Assembly (NCBI GenBank): GCA_002841625.1
Contig: PHAG01000012.1
Span: forward strand, 56,653-120,652
From: Firmicutes bacterium HGW-Firmicutes-1
GTDB lineage: Bacteria > Bacillota > Clostridia > Lachnospirales > Vallitaleaceae
Direction of reading: 5' to 3'
Length of the DNA: 64,000 nt
Shown here piece after piece: positions 44,265 through 53,371 of the stretch. The stretch's first letter is position 1; every line of letters begins with the position of its first letter. The notes beneath the pieces were generated by a model, which was not told where the DNA came from, searched no databases, and saw only the letters and a program-made list of their open reading frames with translations. A program made the translations under genes and the position numbers.

Positions 44265-45923
44265 GTGATTTATAAGGATTACTTATTACATAATAGAAAA
44301 TTTACGGATTATGAAGATTACTACAAAAATTTCCAAGTTGTTGTTCCAGATAACTTCAACTTTGCGTATGATGTCGTAGATCGTATTGCAACAGCAGAAC
44401 CTGATCGAATTGCACTCGTATGGGCAGATAGCGAAGGCAATGATCGAACATTTTCCTTTAAAGAATTGAGTTTACTGAGCAATCAAACAGCACATTACTT
44501 TAAGTCCCTAGGAATTAAAAAGGGTGACGCAGTTATGCTTGTTCTAAAAAACCATTATGAATTTTGGTTTTGTATTTTAGCGTTACATAAGCTTGGAGCA
44601 ATAGCAGTTCCAGCAACACATATGTTAATGAAAAAGGATTTTATTTATAGGAATAACAGCGCTAGTATCAAAATGATTGTTGCTGTTAATTCTAGTGAGC
44701 TATTAGAGAGTGTTGATGCCTCTCAGGATGCTTCCCCAACCCTACAGAAAAAGGTAGTTGTTCTTGGGCAAAAGGACGGTTGGGAGGAGCTATATGCTGG
44801 AATTGCAGCAATGCCAGAAAGCTTTGAAAGACCTACGGATGACCAAGATGTAAATAAGAAAGATTTGATGTTGTTGTATTTTACGTCAGGAACTACTGGT
44901 AATCCTAAAATGGTTCAACATAATTATGGATATCCATTAGGGCATGTCAATACTGCATTGTATTGGCAACAAGTAATGGATAAAGGTTTGCATTATACTG
45001 TAGCAGATACGGGTTGGGCAAAAGCGGTATGGGGAAAAATCTATGGTCAATGGTTATGTGGTAGTGCTGTTTTTGTTTTAGAATACGATAGATTTGTGGC
45101 AACTGAACTGCTTGAAGCGATCGAAAAGTATGGCATAACAACCTTTTGTGCACCACCAACAATATATAGGTTCGTTATTAAAGAGGATTTAACTAAATAC
45201 AACCTAACCTCACTAAAACATTGTAGTGTAGCAGGAGAACCGCTTAATCCTGAGGTTTTTAATCAGTTTTTAAAGGGTACAGGCATTAGATTACAAGAAG
45301 GATATGGTCAAACTGAGTTAACAGTTACACTTGGAACATTTCCATGGATGGAGGCAAAGCCGGGTTCAATGGGAAGACCAGCGCCAGGATACGATTTAGA
45401 TTTAGTCGATGAAGATGGAAATACTGTTAAGCTAGGTGAAGAGGGTCAAGTAGTTGTAAGACTAGATCGAGTAAAACCAACAGGTATGTTTGGCTGCTAC
45501 TATAGAGATGAAGTTGCAACAAGCAGAGTGTGGCATGACAATGTCTATTATACTGGCGACATGGCATGGTGTGATGAAGATGGTTATTATTGGTTTGTTG
45601 GTAGAGCTGATGATGTAATCAAATCCTCTGGATATAGAATAGGGCCTTTTGAAGTTGAGAGTGCCTTGTTGGAGCATCCAGCAGTATTAGAATGTGCAGT
45701 TACTGGTGTTCCAGATGAAGTAAGAGGTCAGGTGATCAAAGCAACGATTACTTTGTCAAAAGGTTATTTGGCAAGTGATGCTTTAGCAAAAGAAATTCAA
45801 GAGCATGTAAAAAAGGTAACGGCACCTTACAAGTACCCTAGAATTATAGAATTTGTTGATGCCTTACCTAAAACAATCAGTGGAAAAATTAGAAGAATAC
45901 AAATAAGAGAAGAGTCAAAATAA
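44265..45923 (+). CDS. acyl-CoA synthetase (AMP-forming)
   Basis: It activates a carboxylic acid to acyl-CoA via an acyl-adenylate. The 552-residue protein belongs to the ANL superfamily, in the acetyl/medium-chain group. Motifs are LLYFTSGTTGNPKMVQH (P-loop-like) near 203, GYGQTELTVTLG near 345, YWFVGRADDVIKSSGYRIGP near 445 and the catalytic Lys in PKTISGKIRR near 538. The start is GTG, eight bases after AGGAGGAG. Together with the upstream 2-oxoacid oxidoreductase it could convert branched-chain or aryl acids to 2-oxoacids, or make energy in reverse. The substrate is inferred only. Confidence 0.9.
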   Translation: MIYKDYLLHNRKFTDYEDYYKNFQVVVPDNFNFAYDVVDRIATAEPDRIALVWADSEGNDRTFSFKELSLLSNQTAHYFKSLGIKKGDAVMLVLKNHYEFWFCILALHKLGAIAVPATHMLMKKDFIYRNNSASIKMIVAVNSSELLESVDASQDASPTLQKKVVVLGQKDGWEELYAGIAAMPESFERPTDDQDVNKKDLMLLYFTSGTTGNPKMVQHNYGYPLGHVNTALYWQQVMDKGLHYTVADTGWAKAVWGKIYGQWLCGSAVFVLEYDRFVATELLEAIEKYGITTFCAPPTIYRFVIKEDLTKYNLTSLKHCSVAGEPLNPEVFNQFLKGTGIRLQEGYGQTELTVTLGTFPWMEAKPGSMGRPAPGYDLDLVDEDGNTVKLGEEGQVVVRLDRVKPTGMFGCYYRDEVATSRVWHDNVYYTGDMAWCDEDGYYWFVGRADDVIKSSGYRIGPFEVESALLEHPAVLECAVTGVPDEVRGQVIKATITLSKGYLASDALAKEIQEHVKKVTAPYKYPRIIEFVDALPKTISGKIRRIQIREESK

Positions 45924-45930
45924 AATGAAT

Positions 45931-46018
45931 AAGGAATTAGTAAGGAATCAGTAAGAAATTAGTAAGGAATTAGTAACGAATCAGTAAGGAATCAGTAACG
46001 AATCAATAACGAATCAAT
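45931..46018. repeat. 11-base tandem repeat, eight copies
   Basis: Eight consecutive 11-base units fit the pattern AA(G/C)(G/A)AAT(T/C)A(G/A)T, starting eight bases after the acyl-CoA synthetase stop. Variation occurs at only four positions, and degenerate relatives continue to about 46060. All frames except short ones are closed, so it is not coding. Confidence 0.85.
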
Positions 46019-46070
46019 AACAATATGAATCAATGACAATACAAATAAATAGCAATATCAAATCAAATAA

Positions 46071-46124
46071 AAAACACCAATTGTTACATCGCTTCAGCGA
46101 ATTGTAACAATTGGTGTTTTTGGT
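46071..46124. terminator. bidirectional terminator between convergent genes
   Basis: Perfect 18-base arms 46071-46088 and 46103-46120 enclose a 14-base loop containing CGCT/AGCG. T runs follow on both strands. It separates the acyl-CoA synthetase from the leftward ABC-F gene. Confidence 0.9.
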
Positions 46125-46137
46125 TATGGGTCTGGAA

Positions 46138-48051
46138 CTAATCTTCATGTAACGTATCCCAAAGCTGATATAAATCTGAAAGTTCGTCTTCAAGGTTCGT
46201 CTTTTGATCTGAGAGTTCTTGTACCTTCAGATGATCAGTGTAGATTTCATCTTGACACAATAATAAATCTATTTCTTTCATTTTATCTTCAACTTCATGT
46301 ATTTCAAGCTCTGTTTTCTCAATGAGCTTCTCTTTTTTTCTTTTTTGTGTTTCTAATTCCTTATTCTGGAGCCAAAGGGCTTTATTCGTTTTGGTTTTAG
46401 AATTGTCTGGTTCCTCATGCAGTTCAGAGGAGTTAATTTCTTCAGAGCGTTTTTCAATATAATAATCATAATTGCCAGAGTAGCTCTTTATACCTTCAAA
46501 GCTTAAATCTAAAATACGGGTAGCAACTTGATTAATGAAATATCTATCATGAGATATAAAAAATAGAGTTCCCGTATATTTATTTAAGGTAGACTCAAGT
46601 ACTTCCCTAGAAACAACGTCCAAATGATTTGTCGGTTCATCTAGAAGCAACAAATTTGATTGTGACAGCATCAACTTGGCAAGAGTTAATCGACCTTTTT
46701 CACCACCACTTAAAGAAGTAATCTGCTTAAAAACATCATCCTTCGTGAACAAAAAGGCAGCAAGCACATTTCTAATATCCCCAACATTCATAGTAGGGTA
46801 GGTATCGGATATTTCATCTATTAAGTTGTTTTGAGGATTTAATAGGCTATGCTCTTGATCATAGTATCCAACATGAACATTTGCACCTAACTTAACTCGT
46901 CCATTGGTAGGTTGGATATGATCCGTTAGTATTTTGAAAATAGTAGTTTTTCCTGAGCCGTTTTTACCAATAAGAGCTATTTTTTCTCCTTTCAATAGAT
47001 CAAAGCTGACGTTCTCAAATATTTGTTGAGAGGAGAATGACATTTTTAAATCCTGTACTGAAAGCACATCATTTCCACTTTCATGCTTTGGCTTTAAAGT
47101 GAATTTCATTGTATCATTTAAGGCTTGAGGCTTATCTAATCTTTCTACTTTATCCAAAGCTTTCTCGCGGCTTCTAGCTCTTTTTATGCTTTTTTCTCTA
47201 TTGAAGGATCTTAATTGCTTAATGACCTCTTCTTGCTTTTTAATATCCTTTTGTTGAGTTTCATAATGTTTTTCTTCAATCTCTTCATTGATTGCTTTAT
47301 GTTTCGCATAAAAAGAGTAATTGCCCATGTAAGTCTTGCATTTACCTGCTTCAAGCTCAATTACCTTTGATACTATTTTGTCAAGAAAATAACGGTCATG
47401 AGAGATGATAAGTAAAGTGCCGTTATAGGTCGTTAAGTAGTTTTCTAGCCATTCTGTAGCATTGATATCAAGATGATTTGTTGGTTCATCAAGTAATAGT
47501 AGCTCAGGTTGACTCACTAAAATTTTTGCCAAAGCGAGACGTGTCTTTTGACCACCGGATAAAACCGAAGCCATTTTATCGAATTCTTCTTCACAAAAAC
47601 CTAAGCCCTTCAGAATACCTTTAACTCGACTTTTGTAGCTATAACCATCGAGCATTTCAAATTCATGACGTAGATTCATGTATTTGGTAGATAATTGCTC
47701 GAAGATTTCTTCGTTTTTTGCATGTGTAGCAATCTCTTTTTCAACATTTAGTAGCTCATCTTCCATTTCTAGAATATTCGCTTTAGCACTTAAAATTTCT
47801 TCGTAGATGGATTTGTCTGAGTCTAGCGTTGAATTTTGAGATAAGTATCCTACGGTAGTTTGATTAGAAATTACAACATTACCTGTATCAGGAAGTAATT
47901 CCTTTGTTATTATTTTAAATAGAGTAGATTTGCCAGCGCCATTAATACCGACAACTGCTACCTTTTCTTTTTCATTGATTTGGAAGCTAACATCCTTAAA
48001 TAGGACATCAGTGATAAAAGCTTTTGCTAAATTATTGCCTGAAAGAATCAT
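46138..48051 (-). CDS. ABC-F family ATPase (Uup/YdiF-like)
   Basis: This soluble tandem ABC protein of 637 residues acts on ribosomes in characterised relatives and has no membrane domain. Module 1 has Walker A GINGAGKST, signature LSGGQKTRLALAK and Walker B LLLLDEPTNHLD. The inter-domain P-site linker (residues ~245-310) is very rich in Lys, Glu and Arg. Module 2 has GKNGSGKTT, LSGGEKGRLTLAK and LLLLDEPTNHLD. A C-terminal coiled coil of ~90 residues (KNKALWLQNKELETQKRKKE onwards) is characteristic of the YdiF/Uup branch. GAAAGG precedes the ATG. Antibiotic resistance cannot be inferred. Confidence 0.9.
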   Translation of the reverse strand: MILSGNNLAKAFITDVLFKDVSFQINEKEKVAVVGINGAGKSTLFKIITKELLPDTGNVVISNQTTVGYLSQNSTLDSDKSIYEEILSAKANILEMEDELLNVEKEIATHAKNEEIFEQLSTKYMNLRHEFEMLDGYSYKSRVKGILKGLGFCEEEFDKMASVLSGGQKTRLALAKILVSQPELLLLDEPTNHLDINATEWLENYLTTYNGTLLIISHDRYFLDKIVSKVIELEAGKCKTYMGNYSFYAKHKAINEEIEEKHYETQQKDIKKQEEVIKQLRSFNREKSIKRARSREKALDKVERLDKPQALNDTMKFTLKPKHESGNDVLSVQDLKMSFSSQQIFENVSFDLLKGEKIALIGKNGSGKTTIFKILTDHIQPTNGRVKLGANVHVGYYDQEHSLLNPQNNLIDEISDTYPTMNVGDIRNVLAAFLFTKDDVFKQITSLSGGEKGRLTLAKLMLSQSNLLLLDEPTNHLDVVSREVLESTLNKYTGTLFFISHDRYFINQVATRILDLSFEGIKSYSGNYDYYIEKRSEEINSSELHEEPDNSKTKTNKALWLQNKELETQKRKKEKLIEKTELEIHEVEDKMKEIDLLLCQDEIYTDHLKVQELSDQKTNLEDELSDLYQLWDTLHED

Positions 48052-48157
48052 GTTTACATACCTTTCGTTTTGATTTCTATTATCATAACATTATTCTAAG
48101 TATTTGAAAAGACTTAGTATAATAGAAAATATATTGTAACAATTTGAGTTTTTTTGA

Positions 48158-48186
48158 TTGACACATATTTAACGAATAGATATAAT
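48158..48186 (+). promoter_or_regulatory. consensus sigma-A promoter of rex
   Basis: TTGACA (48158-48163), exactly 17 bases, then TATAAT (48181-48186): a fully consensus promoter 40 bases upstream of rex. A small palindrome TTGTAACAA lies just upstream, but it is not a convincing Rex operator. Confidence 0.88.
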
Positions 48187-48225
48187 ATATACTATGGGTA
48201 AATACATATGAACTGGGGTGTTTAA

Positions 48226-48861
48226 ATGATAGAAAAAAAGATTTCGGTTGCAGTCATTAAAAGATTACCGAGATACTATAGGTATTTAGGAGATCTACTT
48301 GAAAATGATGTAGTAAGAATTTCTTCAAAAGAATTAAGTAAAAAAATGGATGTAACAGCATCACAAATTAGACAAGATCTTAATAATTTTGGGGGTTTTG
48401 GACAACAAGGATATGGTTATAATGTAGAATATCTTTATCATGAAATTGGTAAAATACTTGGTCTTGAGAAAAAACACAAAGTCATTATTGTTGGGGCAGG
48501 AAATCTAGGCCAAGCCTTAGCAAATTATACTGATTTTGAGAAAAGAGGTTTTATTCTTGAAGGTATTTTTGATGTTAATCCAAGATTGGTCGGCATGACT
48601 GTCAGAGGTATAGAAATAAAAGATATTGGTGAAATGGAAAAGATTGTCAAAAGTGGTGAAATTGATATCGCTGTACTGACAATTCCGAAACAGAAGGCAG
48701 TAAAAGTAGGTAATGACCTCATTAACTGGGGAATTAAGGGTATATGGAATTTTGCTCCTATTGATTTGAAATTAAAACTTTCTTCTGATGTAGTTGTAGA
48801 AAATGTGCATTTATCCGATAGTTTGATGACTTTATCTTATAACATTAATTGCAAAGAATAA
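48226..48861 (+). CDS. rex: redox-sensing transcriptional repressor Rex
   Basis: This repressor binds DNA under low NADH/NAD ratio and is released by NADH; it controls fermentation and respiration genes. The 211-residue protein has an N-terminal winged helix (residues ~5-75, with VAVIKRLPRYYRYLGDL and MDVTASQIRQDLNNFGGFGQ) and a Rossmann domain with VIIVGAGNLGQAL near 88. GVFDVNP-like GIFDVNPRLVG and a C-terminal dimer-swap helix follow. It is a single-gene unit between a consensus promoter and a terminator. Confidence 0.96.
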   Translation: MIEKKISVAVIKRLPRYYRYLGDLLENDVVRISSKELSKKMDVTASQIRQDLNNFGGFGQQGYGYNVEYLYHEIGKILGLEKKHKVIIVGAGNLGQALANYTDFEKRGFILEGIFDVNPRLVGMTVRGIEIKDIGEMEKIVKSGEIDIAVLTIPKQKAVKVGNDLINWGIKGIWNFAPIDLKLKLSSDVVVENVHLSDSLMTLSYNINCKE

Positions 48862-48880
48862 TTAAATAGAATGAAAACAT

Positions 48881-48914
48881 AAACCCTCCAAACAAAAGTT
48901 AAGAGGGTTTTTAG
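48881..48914 (+). terminator. terminator after rex
   Basis: AAACCCTC (48881-48888) and GAGGGTTT (48903-48910) form a stem followed by TTTAG. Confidence 0.8.
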
Positions 48915-49085
48915 TTATTGTTCAGAGATTATATTTAACCAGAAAGTGTGCTTCACGAGCAAAGGTTATGAAAATAATTTCTGAATTTATGCTATAACTT
49001 GGATAATTGGCTGGAAAAATGCTATAGTAATCCCTTAAATTATACGATATAATATATGATAAATCAGTTTAGTAAAAGGGATGTG

Positions 49086-49688
49086 ATGGAAATGACCAAA
49101 CGTATTAAAATTATTCAAAAAACTCACCCATTAACGTTAGATCAAAGATGGCATGCCCTTTTTGCAAATAAAAAAACTAGAACAATGAAAATTCTAGAAA
49201 AAAAACTAAATCTACTTATCAAAAACCAAGGTCAATGCAATAATGATTACAAAGAATATTCACAGTTAAAAAAGAAGTTAATGTCGGATATTATTGAAGG
49301 TATGTCGGATGCTTTTGAGGATGTTAACAATCATTCCCTTCAGAATATGGACAAGAATAAAAAATACATAGAAGAAATCAATGATAAATTAGATGAAATT
49401 GAAAATAAATTAGTTGGATTACCAAGAGAAATGGAAGTAGTAAATAGTAAGCTGCTTGAGGTTAGTATGTCTCTATGTTATAAGAGGATGATCAAAAATA
49501 AAGATAGATTATCTCAAATGGATATGCAAATAGTTAAGTTAAGAGAGCAATTGAAAGAGTTAGTGGTAAAGAAAAATGAAAGTAAGGAAGAATATGATTT
49601 GTTATATGCCTATATGCATGATTTGGTAGGACCAAATGTTATAGAGCAATTTGACAAAGTATATTTGGGAGGAAAAGAGTTTGATTAA
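49086..49688 (+). CDS. coiled-coil hypothetical protein upstream of acpS
   Basis: This 200-residue protein of unknown function is strongly charged and predicted mostly helical, with heptad-like segments at IEEINDKLDEIENKLVGL and MDMQIVKLREQLKELVVKK. It has no signal peptide or membrane helix. ATG 49086 is preferred: AAAAGGG lies five bases upstream, while the ATG at 49056 has no ribosome site and sits on a TATAAT-like box. The acpS ribosome site lies within its 3' end, and the two genes overlap by eight bases, so it heads the acpS-nnrD operon. Confidence 0.7.
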   Translation: MEMTKRIKIIQKTHPLTLDQRWHALFANKKTRTMKILEKKLNLLIKNQGQCNNDYKEYSQLKKKLMSDIIEGMSDAFEDVNNHSLQNMDKNKKYIEEINDKLDEIENKLVGLPREMEVVNSKLLEVSMSLCYKRMIKNKDRLSQMDMQIVKLREQLKELVVKKNESKEEYDLLYAYMHDLVGPNVIEQFDKVYLGGKEFD

Positions 49689-50052
49689 AGGTATTGGTAA
49701 TGATATTATAGAAATTAATCGAATAAAAAAGGCAATAGAACGTCCGAGGTTTATGGAAAAACATTATACGAGTAATGAAATAGCCTTATACCAATCAAGA
49801 AATAACAATATTGAAATTCTTGCCGGAAATTTTGCGGTTAAGGAATCAGTGTCAAAGGTTTTTGGGACAGGTGTTAGAGGTTTTTCATTAAAAGATATTG
49901 AAGTACTTAGAGATGAACTTGGGAAGCCTTATATTTTATTACACAATGAAGCAAAAAAGTTTGCTGAAGAAGCACAAATCGAACAGATACTAGTTTCAAT
50001 CGCCCATAGTGAAAAATATGTGGTAGGTTTTGCAATAGGGGAAGGTGTATAG
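49681..50052 (+). CDS. acpS: holo-[acyl-carrier-protein] synthase
   Basis: It transfers 4'-phosphopantetheine from CoA to apo-ACP. The 124-residue length is normal for AcpS. The metal-binding Asp is in GIGNDIIEINRI at the N-terminus and the second signature is FAVKESVSKVFGTG near residue 55. The start is TTG: GGGAGG (49667-49672) lies eight bases upstream and the first ATG in frame, at 49651, precedes that site. It overlaps the preceding gene by eight bases and ends two bases before nnrD. Confidence 0.93.
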   Translation: MIKGIGNDIIEINRIKKAIERPRFMEKHYTSNEIALYQSRNNNIEILAGNFAVKESVSKVFGTGVRGFSLKDIEVLRDELGKPYILLHNEAKKFAEEAQIEQILVSIAHSEKYVVGFAIGEGV

Positions 50053-50054
50053 TA

Positions 50055-51575
50055 ATGGTAGCAGTAACAGGACAAGAAATGAAAGAAATTGATAGGTTCA
50101 CGATAGAAGAAATCGGAATTTGTAGCATAGTATTAATGGAAAATGCAGCGAATGCATTTATGAATGAACTTATGAAAGAGCCTAATATTAAGAATTCTTA
50201 TGTTGTGGTTTTTTGTGGATTAGGAAATAATGGTGGAGATGGTTTTGCAATTGCAAGATTATTAAAACTAAAGAACATAGATGTCCAAGTAGTTATTTTA
50301 GGATCACCTGATGAAATAAAAGGAGATGCGAAAGTTAATTATAATGTATTATTGCAGCTTGATATTCCAATTAGATTGATACTCTCTGAACTAGATTTAA
50401 AACATCTTATCGAAAGCGTCCCAAAACATGCTGTTTTTGTGGATGCTATTTTTGGTTTCGGTTGTAATAAAAATATTGATGGATTGTATGCGCTTACTAT
50501 CTTAGCTATAAATGGACTAGAAAATAAAACCTTTTCAGTGGACCTGCCATCTGGAGTTAATGCTAATAATGGAAAAATTATGGGAGTTGCAATTGAAGCA
50601 TACAAAACCATAACCTTTTGTTTGCCTAAAGTTGGTTTATTGCTTTATCCAGGAGCAGCTTATACGGGAGACGTAGTGGTTGTAGATATTGGTGTGCCTG
50701 AAAAAGCCTGGATGGATAAACCTTATCAACATGAGATCATTGAAAGTTCCTTTAGTCAACTATTACCTAAGCGACGTGTGATTTCTCACAAGGGTACTTA
50801 TGGAAAAGCTCTGATCATAGCAGGTTCTAAAAGTATGATGGGAGCTGCAATCTTATGCGCTAGATCAGCCTATCAAGTAGGCTGTGGAATCGTAAAAATA
50901 ATTGCAGAAAAAGGACATGAGGATGCATTATTTGCTAGTATCCCTGAAGCTATAGTTGAAGGATATCATAGAAATGAGAACTTTAATGAAGACCTAGAAA
51001 GAATGAATGAGGCAATTAAGTGGGCAGATGCAATCTTAATTGGACCAGGTATGACTGAGGATGAATATACAAAAAAACTTTTAGAAATGGTATTAAAAAA
51101 TGAGGATAAAAAAATAATTATTGACGCAGATGGATTAAATGTTTTATCAAAAAACATGGATCTTCTGAATCAATGGAATCATAACATAATCATTACTCCA
51201 CACATTGGAGAAATGGCAAGATTAACTGCACATAATACCAATGAAATTATTGGAAATACTGTTGAATTTTCACTTGCTTTTAGTCGAGAGAATAAGATTA
51301 TTACAGTGTTAAAAAGTGAAAGAACAATTATTGCACACGAGGATGGTGTGTTTATTAATTCATTAGGTAACAATGGTATGGCAACAGCAGGTTCAGGAGA
51401 TGTACTTGCCGGAATCATCGTTGGTTTATTGGCACAAGATGAAAAAGCGCTGAAAGCTGCTACACTAGGTGTATATATTCATAGTAAAGCTGGAGATATT
51501 GCAAAAGAACAGTATGGTGAGCATAGCTTAATGGCAAGTAATATCATTGACGCTATTTCTACTGTAATGAGATAA
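50055..51575 (+). CDS. nnr: bifunctional NAD(P)H-hydrate repair enzyme (epimerase plus dehydratase)
   Basis: It repairs damaged NAD(P)H hydrates. Residues 1-~205 form the YjeF-N epimerase domain (VTGQEMKEIDRFTIEEIGI, GLGNNGGDGFAIARLL, VDLPSGVNANNG). Residues ~230-506 form the ADP-dependent dehydratase domain, a ribokinase-like fold (GTYGKALIIAGSKSMMGAA, DADGLNVLSK, ITPHIGEMARL, TAGSGDVLAGIIVGLL). The 506-residue length is usual for the fused bacterial form. It sits between acpS and alr, an arrangement common in Firmicutes. Confidence 0.93.
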   Translation: MVAVTGQEMKEIDRFTIEEIGICSIVLMENAANAFMNELMKEPNIKNSYVVVFCGLGNNGGDGFAIARLLKLKNIDVQVVILGSPDEIKGDAKVNYNVLLQLDIPIRLILSELDLKHLIESVPKHAVFVDAIFGFGCNKNIDGLYALTILAINGLENKTFSVDLPSGVNANNGKIMGVAIEAYKTITFCLPKVGLLLYPGAAYTGDVVVVDIGVPEKAWMDKPYQHEIIESSFSQLLPKRRVISHKGTYGKALIIAGSKSMMGAAILCARSAYQVGCGIVKIIAEKGHEDALFASIPEAIVEGYHRNENFNEDLERMNEAIKWADAILIGPGMTEDEYTKKLLEMVLKNEDKKIIIDADGLNVLSKNMDLLNQWNHNIIITPHIGEMARLTAHNTNEIIGNTVEFSLAFSRENKIITVLKSERTIIAHEDGVFINSLGNNGMATAGSGDVLAGIIVGLLAQDEKALKAATLGVYIHSKAGDIAKEQYGEHSLMASNIIDAISTVMR

Positions 51576-51622
51576 GTTGTGTTCGAATAGTTATAGGTAA
51601 AACCATCAATAGGAGGCATAAA

Positions 51623-52783
51623 ATGAAACAATATCATAGAGTATTTGCAGAGATTAACATAGATTATATTGAAGATAATTTAAAGGCTATTAAAGACTAT
51701 GTTGGACATAATAAAGAAGTCATGGTTGTTATTAAAGCAGATGGCTATGGACATGGAGCTATCCCTATTGCAAGGCAGTTATATGAAGCTGGGATTAATT
51801 GCATTGGTGTAGCAACAATACAAGAAGCAATTGCACTTAGAAAATATGACATAGACATTCCTATTGTTGTGTTAGGATATTCTCCTGTCGAAGAATATGA
51901 AAATCTTGTTGAGTACGATATTATTCAAACAGTTTACAAATACTCTATGGCAAAAGGTATTTCTGATGCAGCAACTAAGGCAGGAAAGAATGCAAAAATA
52001 CATATTAAAATTGATACAGGTATGATGAGGATCGGATTTTTCCCGGATCAAGCAACAGTAGACACAATTATCAAAATGCACACTTTACCTAACTTAGAAA
52101 TTGAAGGCATATTTACGCACTTCGCACAAGCTGATGGAGAAGATAGGAGTTTTACGAATGATCAAATTGAATTATTCAATTGTTTTATTTCTAAGCTTGA
52201 AGAGAATGCAATTACGATTCCTAAAATCCATGCATCTAATAGTGCGGGAATGATTGAGTACAAGAATGCTCATTTTGATATTGTGAGGGCTGGAATAGCC
52301 CTATATGGATTATATCCATCTTCAACAATCGATCACACAAAACTTATTTTAAAACCATCTCTATCTTTGAAGAGTAATATTATTTTCTTAAAAGAAGTTG
52401 GAGAAGGAGTACCAATTAGTTATGGTGGCACATATACTACTTCTAAAAGGTGTAAAATTGCAACAATACCAGTCGGTTATGGTGATGGCTACCCAAGGTC
52501 CCTATCATCAAAGGGAAGAGTACTCATTAGAGGTCAATACGCACCTATCATTGGAAGAATATGTATGGATCAATTTATGGTTGATGTTACTGATATAAAA
52601 GAGGTATGCGAAGGTGATGAAGCAGTTTTAATTGGTATGCAAGGAGAGTCTGAAATTTCAGTTGAAGAAATTGCAGAACTTGATGGTACGATAAACTACG
52701 AAATAGTATGCCAACTAGGTAAACGTATACCTAGGGTATATTATAAAAATAATCAAATCATCTATACAATTGATTATTTTTAA
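51623..52783 (+). CDS. alr: alanine racemase
   Basis: It makes D-alanine from L-alanine for peptidoglycan using PLP. The 386-residue fold type III enzyme has the PLP Lys in VIKADGYGHG (Lys38), RAGIALYGLYP near 235 and the second-domain catalytic Tyr in PVSYGGTY-like PISYGGTYTT near 268, followed by IPVGYGDGYPR and GRICMDQFMVD. AGGAGG lies seven bases upstream of the ATG. Confidence 0.96.
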   Translation: MKQYHRVFAEINIDYIEDNLKAIKDYVGHNKEVMVVIKADGYGHGAIPIARQLYEAGINCIGVATIQEAIALRKYDIDIPIVVLGYSPVEEYENLVEYDIIQTVYKYSMAKGISDAATKAGKNAKIHIKIDTGMMRIGFFPDQATVDTIIKMHTLPNLEIEGIFTHFAQADGEDRSFTNDQIELFNCFISKLEENAITIPKIHASNSAGMIEYKNAHFDIVRAGIALYGLYPSSTIDHTKLILKPSLSLKSNIIFLKEVGEGVPISYGGTYTTSKRCKIATIPVGYGDGYPRSLSSKGRVLIRGQYAPIIGRICMDQFMVDVTDIKEVCEGDEAVLIGMQGESEISVEEIAELDGTINYEIVCQLGKRIPRVYYKNNQIIYTIDYF

Positions 52784-52956
52784 TATAGGCTGACATGCTC
52801 TGTGGCACGCTATATGAAAGTTTTGCCTTATAATATTAATAATGCATTTAGGATAATAAAAATGAATAATACGTTTAATATTGGAGATAATTATTTTAGA
52901 GAGATAAAGTAAGAAACACATAATAAATCAAATAATTATTTCGGAGAGTGAGTATT

Positions 52957-53304
52957 GTGGTAATAAAGCGTGGAGATATTTATTACGCTGATTTAAGACC
53001 TGTAGTAGGGTCAGAACAAGGTGGGATCAGACCAGTATTAATCGTTCAAAATGATATTGGCAATCGTTATAGTCCAACAGTAATCTGTGCAGCCATTACA
53101 TCACAAATTAACAAAGCTAAGCTACCAACTCATGTTGAGTTAGCAGCTATAAGATATGATTTAGTGAAAGACTCAGTAATCCTATTAGAGCAGGTTAGAA
53201 CAATAGATAAAAAAAGACTTAAAGAAAAGGTCTGCCACCTAGAGGATGAAGTAATGGAAAAAGTAAATAAGGGACTTGTCATTAGTTTTGGTGTTAATAC
53301 ATAA
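52957..53304 (+). CDS. mazF: MazF/EndoA-type mRNA interferase
   Basis: This sequence-specific endoribonuclease toxin of 115 residues matches the Firmicutes EndoA/MazF family along its whole length ([61 protein letters not shown]). GGAGAG lies eight bases before GTG 52957, which is preferred over GTG 52948. It follows alr, as in Bacillus, but the gap of 173 bases holds no antitoxin gene; only frames of 12 and 16 codons are present. A terminator follows. Confidence 0.93.
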   Translation: MVIKRGDIYYADLRPVVGSEQGGIRPVLIVQNDIGNRYSPTVICAAITSQINKAKLPTHVELAAIRYDLVKDSVILLEQVRTIDKKRLKEKVCHLEDEVMEKVNKGLVISFGVNT

Positions 53305-53311
53305 AGTTGAG

Positions 53312-53340
53312 AAGGTTGTACTTAGTACAGCCTTTTTTTA
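53312..53340 (+). terminator. terminator after mazF
   Basis: AAGGTTGTAC (53312-53321) pairs with GTACAGCCTT (53325-53334) with one wobble, followed by a run of T. Confidence 0.82.
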
Positions 53341-53349
53341 TTTTTTGCA

Positions 53350-53371
53350 AGGAAAGTTCTGCATATGCAAT
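53350..53371 (-). repeat. 22-base dispersed repeat, copy B
   Basis: The inverse-orientation match to 43604-43625 has one mismatch. It is intergenic, just past the mazF terminator. Confidence 0.6.

Noticed and set aside
45931..46018. CRISPR array
   Set aside because: The 11-base units are directly adjacent with no spacers, and no cas genes are present.
48120..48157. Rex operator in the rex promoter region
   Set aside because: TTGTAACAA is a short palindrome but lacks the longer spaced TTGTG/CACAA arrangement expected for Rex sites.
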